A stretch of 59,617 bases of DNA from NCBI GenBank assembly GCA_903872345.1, contig CAIQKM010000080.1:1-59617 (forward strand). The letters run 5' to 3'. The position numbers were made by a program, and so were the translations under genes. This document shows positions 40,501 to 49,500 of this stretch, piece by piece. Position 1 is the first letter of the stretch, and every line of letters starts with the position of its first letter. The notes beneath the pieces are model-generated. The model had not been told where the DNA came from, made no database searches, and saw nothing but the letters and a program-made list of their open reading frames with translations. The DNA comes from an uncultured Verrucomicrobia subdivision 3 bacterium. GTDB taxonomy: Bacteria; Verrucomicrobiota; Verrucomicrobiia; Limisphaerales; UBA11358.

Positions 40501-41564
40501 CCACGCTGGATGCCACCGGTTCCAACGTGACCCTGACGGTCGCCACTCCGTTGTCGGCGGGGGTGAATCTGACGCTAGCCGTGACGGGGGTAAAAAATCT
40601 CCTGGGCAATGCGGTGCTGCCGGGTACGGTGCTCAATTTTTCCTTTGTCCAGTCGGGAGTCTCCGGCTTGGCGGCGGCCGAACAGGCGGACGGTCCGCTG
40701 GCTTGGTGGCGACTGAATGAAACCGGCGGCACCAATGCGTATGATGTCACCGGTGCCTTCAATGGCGTTTATGGTGCCGGGGCGACGCCGGGAGTGGCCG
40801 GTCCGCGTCCGCCGTTATTTGGCGGTTTTGAGGCCGCCAATACGGGGGCGGAATTTTACAATGGGCAGGCCAATTCGTTTGTTACCGTCCCGGCGTTGAA
40901 CCTGCGCACCAACGCGGTGACCTTTGTGGCGTGGTTAAATCCGGCTGGCAGCCAGGCGAATTATACCGGTCTGCTCATGACGCGGGCGGGCAGCACCCAG
41001 GCGGGGGTCGGGTACACCACCGGCAATCAACTGGGCTATACTTGGAATAACAACACCACGTGGAGTTTTCAATCGGGGCTGGTGGTGCCGACCAACCAGT
41101 GGTCGCTGGCCGCCGTGGCCATTGCGCCCGCGCAGGCGGTGCTCTATTTGATCAATTCGAACGGCTGGCAATCCGCCACCAACGTTGTTGCACAGGCGGC
41201 CGAAATTTGGGATGGCGCCGCGCAAATCGGCAATGACCCCACCGACGGGACTGGGGCGCGCACCTTTAACGGAGCGATGGACGAGGTGGCGGTGTTTCGC
41301 CAGACACTCTCGCAGGCGACGCTGGCGGGGCTTTATCAGTCGGCCTCCCAAGGCGGGGCCATCATCACCAATAATTTGGCGGGGGCCGATCTCCGTTTCA
41401 GCAGCATCAATCTGGCCGGAGGACAAGTTGTCCTGCAATGGAGCGGGGCCGGCACCTTGCTGGAAGCCACCAATCTGACGGGACCCTGGGCGGTTTCCAC
41501 CAATCAGGCCAACCCGCAGTTCCGGTCGGTTTCCGGGAGCCGGTTTTATCGGCTGCAATATTGA
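37581..41564 (+). CDS. Giant secreted multidomain protein (PQQ-like propeller, chitobiase-like, PA14-like, LamG-like)
   Basis: 1327 residues from ATG 37581 (MSMMNKRSGRF); signal peptide ends AAVAA. Residues about 45-530 form a pyrrolo-quinoline-quinone-type beta propeller (THNVVFIATQHNSVYAFDAD, GITSTPVIDLVAGTIYVDAF, HLLVACGKEGSIYLLDRDN). Next comes a chitobiase/HYR-like beta domain (TVYYTLDNSTPGTNSPVYSG), a PA14-like lectin domain (about 640-790; GYFIPPVTTNYVFFVSSDDD), Ig-like domains with Big_5-like VVQFSEALDPATAQTAGNYV, and a LamG/concanavalin-like domain (LAWWRLNETGGTNAYDVTGA, VTVPALNLRTNAVTFVAWLN). The end (QVVLQWSGAGTLLEATNLTG ... SGSRFYRLQY) is the shared C-terminal domain. Probably an extracellular glycan-binding protein; no catalytic residues identified. 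Confidence 0.82.
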   Translation: MSMMNKRSGRFIAGFHYGVFLAAAIAFQPAAVAAVNVLTWHNDNFRTGQNTNEIILSPANVKTNTFGLLFTYPVDGQVYAQPLYVAGLSIPGQGTHNVVFIATQHNSVYAFDADSATGTNGGLLWSVNLGTSAVTPNNDFGNRYGAYHDIDPEVGITSTPVIDLVAGTIYVDAFTHEGSAYFHRLHALNLTNGLERSFSPVAVTASVPGTGADSVAGVVTFNPMQQVQRPALTLAGGKLYFACAGYADTDPYHGWVIGYNATNLALLTNYVFNTTPNSSIAVYGANAGEAGIWMSGSGLGVDAQTNLYAIIGNGSFNANVAGGTEYGDSAVRLATTNGLAAVDFFTPYNQAALAANDTDFGSGGPLLLPDSVGSVAHPHLLVACGKEGSIYLLDRDNLGHYNTAGDTQIVQSLANTIGGTWSSAAYFNQRVYYAGSGDALKDFLLSGGLLSTSPVSQATNSYAWPGATPAISANGTNQAIAWALQTDAAESGGVAVLHAYNAYNLAAELYNSSQAGPRDLPAAAVKFTIPTVANGKVYVGATKQLAVYGNGSFLSVPVCSPNGGYFTNSVVVAFAGVTPGATVYYTLDNSTPGTNSPVYSGPLRLTNTTLLSLKAYKSGYVTGPVVSALFINVAATNVAPGYARQEFYPGALRTDVENPAYASSPAFITYLTALETPTGQGNNYAERVTGYFIPPVTTNYVFFVSSDDDSDFFLSTDATPANKHLVAQETAWSNSREWTVSAGGSVLASKRSDQFAGTAWPGGNTIHLLAGVRYYIEGDHHQGTGGDDFAVTYKYATATDPATGTAPALTGTNISAVAFNNTYISVTSPPASAVAVQNATAVFAVSAVSGYLGNAASAGPDLVYQWQSAPAGSLSFTNIPGAIFQTYDTPPLARTQDGTRFRVTIATPGCVTNTAYATLTVIPDTHTPVPVAVVSISTNARTVVVQFSEALDPATAQTAGNYVFTPGNLTATNATLDATGSNVTLTVATPLSAGVNLTLAVTGVKNLLGNAVLPGTVLNFSFVQSGVSGLAAAEQADGPLAWWRLNETGGTNAYDVTGAFNGVYGAGATPGVAGPRPPLFGGFEAANTGAEFYNGQANSFVTVPALNLRTNAVTFVAWLNPAGSQANYTGLLMTRAGSTQAGVGYTTGNQLGYTWNNNTTWSFQSGLVVPTNQWSLAAVAIAPAQAVLYLINSNGWQSATNVVAQAAEIWDGAAQIGNDPTDGTGARTFNGAMDEVAVFRQTLSQATLAGLYQSASQGGAIITNNLAGADLRFSSINLAGGQVVLQWSGAGTLLEATNLTGPWAVSTNQANPQFRSVSGSRFYRLQY

Positions 41565-41600
41565 ATGCCTGACGCGCCGGGCGGATAAGCTGCCGGTAAA

Positions 41601-41933
41601 TCAAATTCCCAGATCGGACAGCGTCTTGGTGATCCGGTTGACGATCTGGACGAGGTGCGGATGAGACTGTTCAAAGCCGCCGGCGGAGGAGCGCAGTCCC
41701 TGCAAGGACAGTTCGCGCAATTGCGGATTCTGCTGGGTGCGCGTCGCTTCGTGGGCCGACAGGCTGGCGAAGCCGGCAATGCTGTCCGCCTGTTCGCTGT
41801 GGGTTTTGGACAGTTCGGCCACTTCCGTTTTCAAGGTGCCGAGCAGTTTCAACAGTTCCTGCTTGTGATCGGCGCTCACGGATTCCGTGGTGCTGATTTT
41901 CGCCTCAATTTCGCCAATGGTCTTTTCAATCAT
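41601..41933 (-). CDS. DUF4404 family protein
   Basis: 110 residues starting MIEKTIGEIEAKISTTESVS. The protein is nearly all helical with heptad-like ELLKLLGTLKTEVAELSKTH and ends SHPHLVQIVNRITKTLSDLG, which matches DUF4404 proteins (small cytosolic proteins of about 90-110 residues, function unknown). Convergent with the 1327-aa gene, 37 bp away. No operon partner. Confidence 0.75.
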   Translation of the reverse strand: MIEKTIGEIEAKISTTESVSADHKQELLKLLGTLKTEVAELSKTHSEQADSIAGFASLSAHEATRTQQNPQLRELSLQGLRSSAGGFEQSHPHLVQIVNRITKTLSDLGI

Positions 41934-42027
41934 GGTTTGTACCTAAACATTACCCGTTGCGGGGAATTCGGCAAGTTTTGCCGGAAACCATTCTTGCCTT
42001 GGGTGGCAAACCTCGGTAATCAATTTC

Positions 42028-42960
42028 GTGGTCATTTTCACCAAACATAAGATTGTTTTTTTGTCCGGTTGGCTCGGGTTGCTGCTGGCCTTGGCTGGTT
42101 GCCGTCCCGCCACTCCGGCCGAAAGCTTCCAGCGGGGGATGGATTGTTATCATGATTCCGACTGGTCCGGGGCGATCACCAACTTTACCAAATGCTTGGA
42201 GAGTGCTTTCAATGTGCCGGAGGCCTGCCGGTATCGCGCCTATGCCTGGGCCAAGGCGGGCGATGGCCGCAATGCCCGGACGGATTGCCAGCGCCTGATC
42301 CATTTGGCGCCCGGCCAGTCCGGGAGTTACTACTGGGCCGCGCAGGTGGAGTATGCCCTGGCGGATTATGATGCGGCGGTGGTGGATTTTGAAATGGGGC
42401 AGCGCATTGGTTCCCGGGATTGTCCGGCGGACCTGGCGGACAATCTGGCCCTGCATTGCGCCGGGCGCGCCTATGATCGTTATGCCGCCGGGGAGTTGCC
42501 CGGTGCGCTCAAGGGATTGGATGAAGCCCTCCAGCTTTCGCCGACCAATGCGGCGCTGTATTCGTTGCGCGGGTGGGTGAAGTTCTATGCGCATGATATT
42601 GACGGAGCGATTGCGGACAATGAGCGGACGTTTCACTATCAATATTCATTTCCAGACATCTACACCCTAAGGGCGTGGTTGCGGCTGGATCGGGGCGACA
42701 TTTCGGGGGCGAAAACCGATGCCCGGCAGGCGGTGGAGCTGTGGCCAAAATATCAGGCGCCGGTGGCCGCCCGATCGCCGGAAACCATGGCTGGCGGATT
42801 GCTGGCGTATTTGAATGGCGAAGATGCGAAAGCCATTGAACAATGGAATCAACTGCTTGCTTTGAACAGTGATTTGCCCCAGCCGGTGCGGGCTTTTCTT
42901 CAAAACTGGATTGCGAAGGCGAAGGCCAGATTGTCGGCGGTTCCGGTTGGCCGGCCTTGA
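42028..42960 (+). CDS. TPR-repeat lipoprotein
   Basis: 310 residues, GTG start. The signal ends with a lipobox (LALAGC, Cys about 24), so it should be a lipoprotein. Several TPR units follow: SFQRGMDCYHDSDWSGAITN, EACRYRAYAWAKAGDGRNAR, YYWAAQVEYALADYDAAVVD, LKGLDEALQLSPTNAALYSL, and KAIEQWNQLLALNSDLPQPV. TPR lipoproteins serve as scaffolds for envelope complexes. The gene is alone and followed by the 42971-43047 palindromic element, which could end transcription. Confidence 0.85.
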   Translation: MVIFTKHKIVFLSGWLGLLLALAGCRPATPAESFQRGMDCYHDSDWSGAITNFTKCLESAFNVPEACRYRAYAWAKAGDGRNARTDCQRLIHLAPGQSGSYYWAAQVEYALADYDAAVVDFEMGQRIGSRDCPADLADNLALHCAGRAYDRYAAGELPGALKGLDEALQLSPTNAALYSLRGWVKFYAHDIDGAIADNERTFHYQYSFPDIYTLRAWLRLDRGDISGAKTDARQAVELWPKYQAPVAARSPETMAGGLLAYLNGEDAKAIEQWNQLLALNSDLPQPVRAFLQNWIAKAKARLSAVPVGRP

Positions 42961-42970
42961 TACTTGTGCG

Positions 42971-43047
42971 GTAGCAGCCGACGTGAGGAGGCTCAAATAG
43001 CTTTGGGAACGCTCATTTATTTGGAGCCTCCTCACGTCGGCTGCTAC
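42971..43047. repeat. 77-bp palindromic repeat element (intergenic copy)
   Basis: Left arm GTAGCAGCCGACGTGAGGAG plus GCTC (42971-42994) and right arm 43023-43047 form a near-perfect 24-bp inverted repeat around a 28-bp AT-rich centre. A second, partly decayed copy lies in aroA at 34441-34519. It sits between convergent genes (TPR lipoprotein and tmk) and can act as a bidirectional hairpin. Confidence 0.9.
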
Positions 43048-43062
43048 ATTTTGAAGAGGCGG

Positions 43063-43710
43063 CTAGTCGCGCCGGGGCAGGCGTGGTTCGATCAGGCTCC
43101 AAATATCCACGCTTACATCCGCCACGGAGTGGGCGCCATTCACGAGCTTGATTCGGTCCGGATCGGCGGCGGCGATGGCCGCATAGCCTTGGTCCACGCG
43201 TTCAAAAAAGGCCCGGTCCGCTTCCTCGATCCGGTCGCGCACGAAGGGCAGGTTGGCCTGGCGGGAACGCAACCGTTCCGCGCTGACTTCCGGCGGCACC
43301 TGTACCAGCAGCGTGATGTCCGGCTTGGTTTCGCCCACGGCAAATTCAATGACGGCCTCGACGTGCCGCAAATCCAATTGCCGGCCATAGCCCTGATAGG
43401 CCGTGGTGGAATCGTAAAAGCGGTCGCTGACAATGATTTCGCCAGCGGCCAGGGCGGGGCGGATGACTTCGCGCACCAGTTGGGCGCGGCTGGCATTCAT
43501 GAGGAGCAGTTCGGCTTCGGCGGTCATCGCGCCATTGGCGGGGCTGTGTTTGAGCGTGTGGCGGATTTCCTCGCCAATCGGCGTGCCACCGGGTTCGCGC
43601 AGGGTGTGAACCACATAGCCCAGTGAGCGCAAGCGCTCCGCCAGCAGCTTTACCTGCGTGGATTTGCCGCAACCTTCGGTGCCTTCAAACGTAATGAACA
43701 AGCCGCTCAT
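43063..43710 (-). CDS. tmk: Thymidylate kinase
   Basis: 215 residues with the P-loop FEGTEGCGKSTQ, the REPGGTPIGEEIRHTL motif, the SDRFYDSTTAYQGYGR signature and the late RDRIEEADRAFFERVDQGY segment of the family. It phosphorylates dTMP to dTDP, essential for DNA synthesis; cytosolic. Its start is 14 bp after the cysS stop, so the two are likely cotranscribed. Downstream lies the palindromic element at 42971-43047, facing a convergent gene. Confidence 0.95.
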   Translation of the reverse strand: MSGLFITFEGTEGCGKSTQVKLLAERLRSLGYVVHTLREPGGTPIGEEIRHTLKHSPANGAMTAEAELLLMNASRAQLVREVIRPALAAGEIIVSDRFYDSTTAYQGYGRQLDLRHVEAVIEFAVGETKPDITLLVQVPPEVSAERLRSRQANLPFVRDRIEEADRAFFERVDQGYAAIAAADPDRIKLVNGAHSVADVSVDIWSLIEPRLPRRD

Positions 43711-43724
43711 AAAAGGTCAGCCGT

Positions 43725-45128
43725 TCAAATTTTCTTGAGCTTGATGCCCTTGGGCGTGTCTTCGATAACCCAGCCTTTGGCCTTCAGTTCATCGCGGATG
43801 GTATCGGCCCGTTTAAAATCCTTGGCCTTCTTGGCGGCCACGCGGGCTTCCGCCAGCGCGGCGATTTCGGCGGGCACTTCGGCTTCGGATTTCTTGCCGA
43901 TACCGAGCACGGCATCCACGCGTTCCCAAGCGGCCAGCGCGGCGGCGGCTTCGGGAACAGAGAGGGTGTTTTCAGCGATGCGCTTGTTGGTTTCGCGCAC
44001 CCATTCAAAGACGGCGGCCCAGGCGGCGGAAATGTTCAAGTCCTCTTCCAGCGCGGATTTGAAAGCGTCCACCAAACCTGAGGCGGGCGTGGCGGTAGTG
44101 GTGCCGGCGAGTTCGCGCACTTTGGCCACGCATTCATCAATGCGGGCCAGCGCGGTCTTGGCGCCGGCCAGACCGTCGAGGGTGAAGTTGAAGGTTTCGC
44201 GGTAATAGGCGCTCAGCAGCAGATAGCGCACTTCGCGTCCGGTGAACCCTTTGGCCACAAGATCGCGCAACGTAAAATAGTTGCCCAAGCGTTTGCTCAT
44301 CTTTTTGCTCTCGACCAGCAGATGGGCGCCGTGCAGCCAGAACTTCACGAAGGGTTTGCCGGTGGCCCCTTCGCTCTGGGCAATTTCATCCTCGTGATGG
44401 GGAAATTTCAGGTCTTCGCCACCGAGATGGAGATCAAACGTTTCGCCGAGCGCCTTGATGCTCATGGCGGAACATTCGATATGCCAGCCGGGCCGGCCTT
44501 CGCCAAACGGGCTGGGCCAGAAGACCGCGCCGTCTTCCGGCACGCGGGCTTTCCAGAGCGCAAAATCCGCCACGGATTCCTTTTCGTATTCATCGGCGGA
44601 AACGCGTTCGCCGGTGCGCATTTCATCGAAATTCAGTTTGAGCAACTGGCCATATTGGCAGCCGCAGCCGCGGTATTTATCAATGCTGAAATACACGGAG
44701 CCGTCGGCGGCTTTATAAGCCACGCCCCGGGCGACCAGCTTTTCAATGAGACCGATGATTTCCGCGATGTGTTCGGTGGCGCGCGGTTTGACGTGCGGTT
44801 CGAGGCAGCCGAGGGCTTTCAGGTCTTCGAGAAAGGCGGCTTCAAACTTGCCGGTGAACTCGCGCAGGGTGGTCTGGTTTTCGCGCACGCGCTGGATGAT
44901 CTTGTCCTCCACGTCGGTGATGTTCATGACGTGTTTCACCTCGTAGCCGGAGAATTCGAGCGTGCGGCGGACGAGGTCGGCAAAGACGAACGTGCGCCAG
45001 TTGCCGATGTGGGCGAAATCATAGACCGTTGGTCCGCAGCAGTACATGCCCACGCGTTTGCCGGCGGGGTCCAGCGGTGTGAACGCCTGCACGGAGCGCG
45101 ACAGGGTGTTGAACAGTTTTAAGGCCAT
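43725..45128 (-). CDS. cysS: Cysteinyl-tRNA synthetase
   Basis: 467 residues, normal for the class I enzyme. Landmarks: the HIGH box in CCGPTVYDFAHIGNWRTFVF, MNITDVEDKIIQR, the zinc and Cys-binding residues in GRPGWHIECSAMS and LGGEDLKFPHHEDEIAQSE, and the KMSKS loop ESKKMSKRLGNY. It charges tRNA-Cys. The upstream leader has a 7-bp hairpin very close to the start codon (45135-45156). It forms a pair with tmk. Confidence 0.96.
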   Translation of the reverse strand: MALKLFNTLSRSVQAFTPLDPAGKRVGMYCCGPTVYDFAHIGNWRTFVFADLVRRTLEFSGYEVKHVMNITDVEDKIIQRVRENQTTLREFTGKFEAAFLEDLKALGCLEPHVKPRATEHIAEIIGLIEKLVARGVAYKAADGSVYFSIDKYRGCGCQYGQLLKLNFDEMRTGERVSADEYEKESVADFALWKARVPEDGAVFWPSPFGEGRPGWHIECSAMSIKALGETFDLHLGGEDLKFPHHEDEIAQSEGATGKPFVKFWLHGAHLLVESKKMSKRLGNYFTLRDLVAKGFTGREVRYLLLSAYYRETFNFTLDGLAGAKTALARIDECVAKVRELAGTTTATPASGLVDAFKSALEEDLNISAAWAAVFEWVRETNKRIAENTLSVPEAAAALAAWERVDAVLGIGKKSEAEVPAEIAALAEARVAAKKAKDFKRADTIRDELKAKGWVIEDTPKGIKLKKI

Positions 45129-45134
45129 TTACGT

Positions 45135-45156
45135 CCGGGCAAATTAAACTGCCCGG
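45135..45156 (-). promoter_or_regulatory. Leader hairpin just before cysS
   Basis: CCGGGCA (45150-45156 read on minus) pairs with TGCCCGG (45135-45141) across an 8-nt AT loop and ends six bases before the cysS ATG, so it would cover the ribosome-binding region. It resembles no known T-box or riboswitch. Regulatory meaning is speculative. Confidence 0.35.
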
Positions 45157-45263
45157 CGGCAAAGAAAAAGCAAATTGCACCGGCAGAAAACGATGGACTT
45201 TCGCCAGCGGGAAAACTAAATTCGCCGAAGCCAAGCCGGAAACATCAACGCCAAAGGAAACCC

Positions 45264-45893
45264 ATGGAACTCAAAGTCGTGTGCCAGTGCGGTCAAAAAT
45301 ACAAGTTTGACGTGGAACCTGTGCAGGGACGCATGCCGTTTACGGTGAACTGTCCCATCTGTAGTGCCGATGGCACGGCTTCGGCCAACGCCTTGCTGGC
45401 GCAAAATGCGCCGCCGGCGATTGCGCCCATGCCGATGGCTCCGCCACCACCGCCGCCGCCCCCGATTTCAGGCGGATTGCGAATCACCCATGCCGCCGCT
45501 CCGGAATCCCCGGCGGCCACCGGCCTGACCGCCCACGCCATCGCCCCGCCGCCGCCCGGCGCCAAGGTGAAAGTTGCCGGTGAATTCAATCTGGGATTGG
45601 GCATTACCGGGGCCGTTGCCGGGGCGGGATTGGGCGCGGGTTTGCTGCTGGCGTTTGATTACTTTGCCGGGTTCCGTTTTCCCCTGACCGGGGTGGTGGT
45701 CGGCGCTCTTTCGGGCTATTTGGGCCGCTTGCTGGGCAAGGGCGGGAATTCCACTTTGGGCATCGTCTCGGCCGTGGTCTCGGCGGCGGCGGTCTCCGCC
45801 ACTCTGTTTGGAATTTATGGCCAAATTCCGCCCATCACCATCATCTCGATTGTGATTGGCACCAGTTTTGCCTGGCGGATTGCTTCAAAGTAA
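45264..45893 (+). CDS. Zinc-ribbon membrane protein
   Basis: 209 residues. The N-terminus has a C-x-C...C-x2-C zinc ribbon (VCQCGQKYKFDVEPVQGRMP, then CPIC). A Pro/Ala-rich linker (about 50-75, with nine consecutive prolines after one Ala/Pro run) leads to three or four hydrophobic segments (GITGAVAGAGLGAGLLLAFD, LTGVVVGALSGYLG, LGIVSAVVSAAAVSATLFGI, PITIISIVIGTSFAW). The arrangement (cytosolic zinc ribbon, proline linker, membrane domain) is common in Verrucomicrobiota proteins of unknown function. Divergent from cysS, convergent with the PEP-CTERM gene 12 bp away. Confidence 0.7.
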   Translation: MELKVVCQCGQKYKFDVEPVQGRMPFTVNCPICSADGTASANALLAQNAPPAIAPMPMAPPPPPPPPISGGLRITHAAAPESPAATGLTAHAIAPPPPGAKVKVAGEFNLGLGITGAVAGAGLGAGLLLAFDYFAGFRFPLTGVVVGALSGYLGRLLGKGGNSTLGIVSAVVSAAAVSATLFGIYGQIPPITIISIVIGTSFAWRIASK

Positions 45894-45905
45894 AACCCGC
45901 CGGGG

Positions 45906-46505
45906 TCAGCGCCGACGCAGCCGGGCTAGGAGGGCCGCGCTGCTGATGCCGAGCAGGGCCAGGGTGGAGGGCTCGGGGACGGTCGTGGTGAGATTCAGAT
46001 TCCAACTAACGAGCGTGGCCTGTCCGCCGCCATCCGCTTCGTCGGCGATCAACAAGGTCCAGGCGCCATCGGCATGAGTGTAATCCAGAGTATTCAGCGC
46101 GGTTAGCGGCTGATATTGTCCGGTAACAGTCGATCCCGCCGTTTCCGGAGACGATTGGAGCGTGGCGATGGCCAAATCCGAGAAGGTCACATTCATCCCC
46201 GAACCGCCAAACCCAAACGGATTGCCCGTGGTCACCCCGGGCTGGTTGAACAGCGTCACGACCCCGCCATCCGGCGACACCAATTCGGCATAAAGGTCGC
46301 CGTTATATCCGCCGCTTACATTCAATCCCAGCGTGACCGACGTCACCAGGCTGTAATTGGAGAAGTTGGTCACCATGCCCGTGACGGCCAGACCGACCGG
46401 GTTGCCATCGGGAACAAATTGGTTCACGGGAAACGTGGACTGGGCATGCAGCGTGCCTGCGGCCAGCCCGAGGATCAAACCTGCGGAGTAAATAGGCAGT
46501 TTCAT
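45906..46505 (-). CDS. PEP-CTERM protein with P-domain-like (proprotein convertase) fold
   Basis: 199 residues. Signal peptide about 1-21 (LILGLAAGTLHA). The body resembles the P/homoB domain of subtilisin-like convertases: VTSVTLGLNVSGGYNGDLYA, ELVSPDGGVVTLFNQPG, and DGAWTLLIADEADGGGQATL-type SWNLNLTT. The C-terminus VPEPSTLALLGISSAALLAR followed by LRRR is a canonical PEP-CTERM exosortase signal. No protease domain is present, so it is a binding or structural protein. It lies 50 bp downstream of the RCC1 giant gene on the same strand and may be cotranscribed. Confidence 0.88.
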   Translation of the reverse strand: MKLPIYSAGLILGLAAGTLHAQSTFPVNQFVPDGNPVGLAVTGMVTNFSNYSLVTSVTLGLNVSGGYNGDLYAELVSPDGGVVTLFNQPGVTTGNPFGFGGSGMNVTFSDLAIATLQSSPETAGSTVTGQYQPLTALNTLDYTHADGAWTLLIADEADGGGQATLVSWNLNLTTTVPEPSTLALLGISSAALLARLRRR

Positions 46506-46555
46506 AATTCTATTTTTTGAGAATGTTGGTTTTGCCGGTTTCGTGCTTCGTGTGC

Positions 46556-49500
46556 TCAGGGAACCCAGGCCAGCCGGTAATACGCGGCGGACGGGGCGAT
46601 GCCGCCCAGATCACTGTAATTGTCGGTGTAGTTGAATTGACTCCCGGCCGGCGCATTGGTGGTCCAGATGGTGACCCAACTGGTCAGGTTGGTGGATCGT
46701 TGCACACTGTAGGGATAGCCCGGCTGCCCGGTGAAATTCAGGGTCAACGCCGAACCATTCGGGTTGAGCTGACCGCTGATTTGGCCGAACAGCGGGCTCG
46801 TGGAAACAACGATGTTGATGTAGCCGATATTCGTATCCCCGCCGCCGTCGCTGATGGTGTAGCTCAACTGGTCGTTAATATTATTTGTGCCGGCATAGCC
46901 GAGGAATGCATACGGGCTGAGCACGTAGGAGCCATCCTGATTGGTGGTCAGATTGAGGGGAAATACGGTCGCGCCGTTGGTGCTCACGGGGGTGATGGCG
47001 ATCAGTTTTACCGGTATGCCGTAGGGATCGGTCCAGTTGGTGGCCAGGTCGGCCAGGGCGATCTTGAGCGTCAATCCGGCGGACCGGGTGACGGTGAGCG
47101 GATTTGCCACGGGGGGCAGGATGGGATAATAGCTGACGTTGGTATTCAGGCTGATGACCAGGGAATGTTGCGCCGCCGACCCGGGAGCCAGCGTGGTTGT
47201 GAACTGACCGGCCCCGGTGACCAGCACCGGCACGTTGGTTTTGCTCAAACTGGAAGGGGTTCCGTTGCCCAGTTCGCCATAAGTGTTGTAACCCATGGTC
47301 CACAGGCTGCCATCGCTCTTGGCCAGCACCGAATTGTAATAGGTTGCCACCGCTGCCACGACATTGCCGGTGATAAAGACCGGCGAGGAGGCGTTGTTGT
47401 AATTGCCGTTGCCGAGCTGGCCATAGGTATTGTACCCCATGGCCCAGAGGTTGCCGGTGGTGGTGATGTAGAGAGAATGATTCTGCCCACCGGCAGCGGT
47501 CGCCACGCCACTGGCCACCAAAGTGGGAAAATAAATGGTGCTGGTGTTGCCGTTGCCGAGCTGGCCGTAGGTGTTGATTCCCATCGTCCAAAGGGTCGCG
47601 TCGGTTCGCACATAGAGCGAATGATTATAACCGGCGGCGATGGTCAGGACGTTGTTGGTCAGAAATCCTGGAACATTTGTCGAATTCAATCCGGAGCCCA
47701 GCCCCAACTGGCCCTGGCCGTTGTAACCCATGCCCCAGAGCGTGCCATCCATCCGCAATACCAGCGAATGATATTGCCCGGCCGCGATGGCGGCGACGTT
47801 GTTGGTGACATAGACCGGGGTGTAATAAGTCGTCGTATTGCCGACGCCGAGCTGGCCGTAATTGTTGTAACCCACGGCCCAGAGCGTGCCATCCAGTTTC
47901 AGGATGAGCGAATGGCTGTAACCGGCGGCGGCGGCCACCACATTGCTGGCAATGAATACCGGCACGGCGGAATTATTGGCGTTGCCAATGCCCAGTTCAC
48001 CCTGGGCGTTATACCCCATGCCCCACAGCGTATGGTCGGAACGCACATACAATGAAAAATTCTGGCCGATGGAAGCCGCCACAATGTTGTTGGTCAGGAA
48101 GACCGGTCGGTTGGTGCTGGTGACCGGGAGGTTGCCCAACTGACCGACATTGTTGTAGCCCCATGCCTCCAGCGACTGGTTGGGTACGCTGAGCGAAGCA
48201 GGCAGGCTTACGAACAGGCCGTAGGCATTGGTAATTGCCACCTGATAATTGCCGCAGTTGGTAAAGGCGAGGGCGTTGAACGTAATACTGGCATTGGTCT
48301 GGCCGGCAAGGATAACACCATCCTTGAGCCACTGGTAGGTGGACGGCACCCCGGCGGTTGCCGCCAGCGTCGCGGATTGTCCCAGTAAAGCCACCAGACT
48401 AGCGGGGGTAATATTGATTGAAGCGTTAGCGGTGCCGGGGAGACCGGGAGGACCGGTAACCGTGATGGTATAGACACCCGCGCTGGCCATCGTGGTGGCG
48501 GCTACGGAATAAACCAAGTTAGTCGCCCCGGGCAGGTTGGTGCCGTTGCACGACCACTGATAGGTGAATGGGCCGGTGCCGCTAATGACTTTAGGCGTGA
48601 GGGTAAATGGCTGGCTGGCCACCACATTCTGGCTGGCCAGGGAAATCACCGGCACATAGGCCATGACGGCGCCCGCCACCGACGAGTAGGAGGCCGGCGG
48701 GAGGCTGGCAACCAAAGCACCGGGCACGGGCACAGGTATATTGGTTTGCGCAACGCTGTTGCCCACGCCCAGTTCATCGGAGGTGGCGCCATTATAACCC
48801 CAGGCCCAGAGCGAGCCATCCGCTTTGATGGTATGGCAGAAATAGTAACCGCCGGCAACATTGACCATGTTGCTGGCGACGAATACTGGCGTCGTTGAGT
48901 TATTGGTGCTATTATTGCCCAGTTGCCCGTAATTGTTTTCTCCAGCGCTCCAGAGCGTGCCATCGGTTTTGATGGCATAGACACTGGAGTCGGAGACGGT
49001 GGCTGAACAGATGCTGGCCGCCACCACATTGCTGGCCCAAAGGACGGGACGGTTGGTGGCCCCGGACAGGTTGAAGGTGATTTCCCCGTAGGTATTGGCG
49101 CCCATCCCCCAAAGCGTCTGGTCAGCCTTGATGAAAAGGGAGTCATAGAAGCCGCCAATCGCAGTGATGACGTTGTTGGTAATATAGACCGGGCGGTTGG
49201 TATTGGCACCATTGATCCCCATGGCCAGCCCCATGCCCCAAAGGGTACCATCCTGCTTCACGAACAAGCTCAGACTAGAACCGGCGGCCACGGAGCTGAC
49301 ATTGCTACTAACCAGAACGGGCGTGTAGGCGTTGACGTTGCTGCCGATGCCCAGTTGGCCTAAGTTATTGTTGCCCATGGCCCACAGGGTGCCGTCGGTT
49401 TTAATAAAGAAGGCGGCAGCGCTGGCACTGCCGCCGGCGGCGGCGGTGAGAACGTTGCTGCTGACAAAAACCGGCGTGGCGGAATTGCCCGTGCCGCCAT

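Noticed and set aside
46517..48055. 512-codon open frame on the plus strand across the RCC1 gene
   Set aside because: Periodic Gly/Ile/Val-rich antisense of RCC1 repeats; not a real protein.
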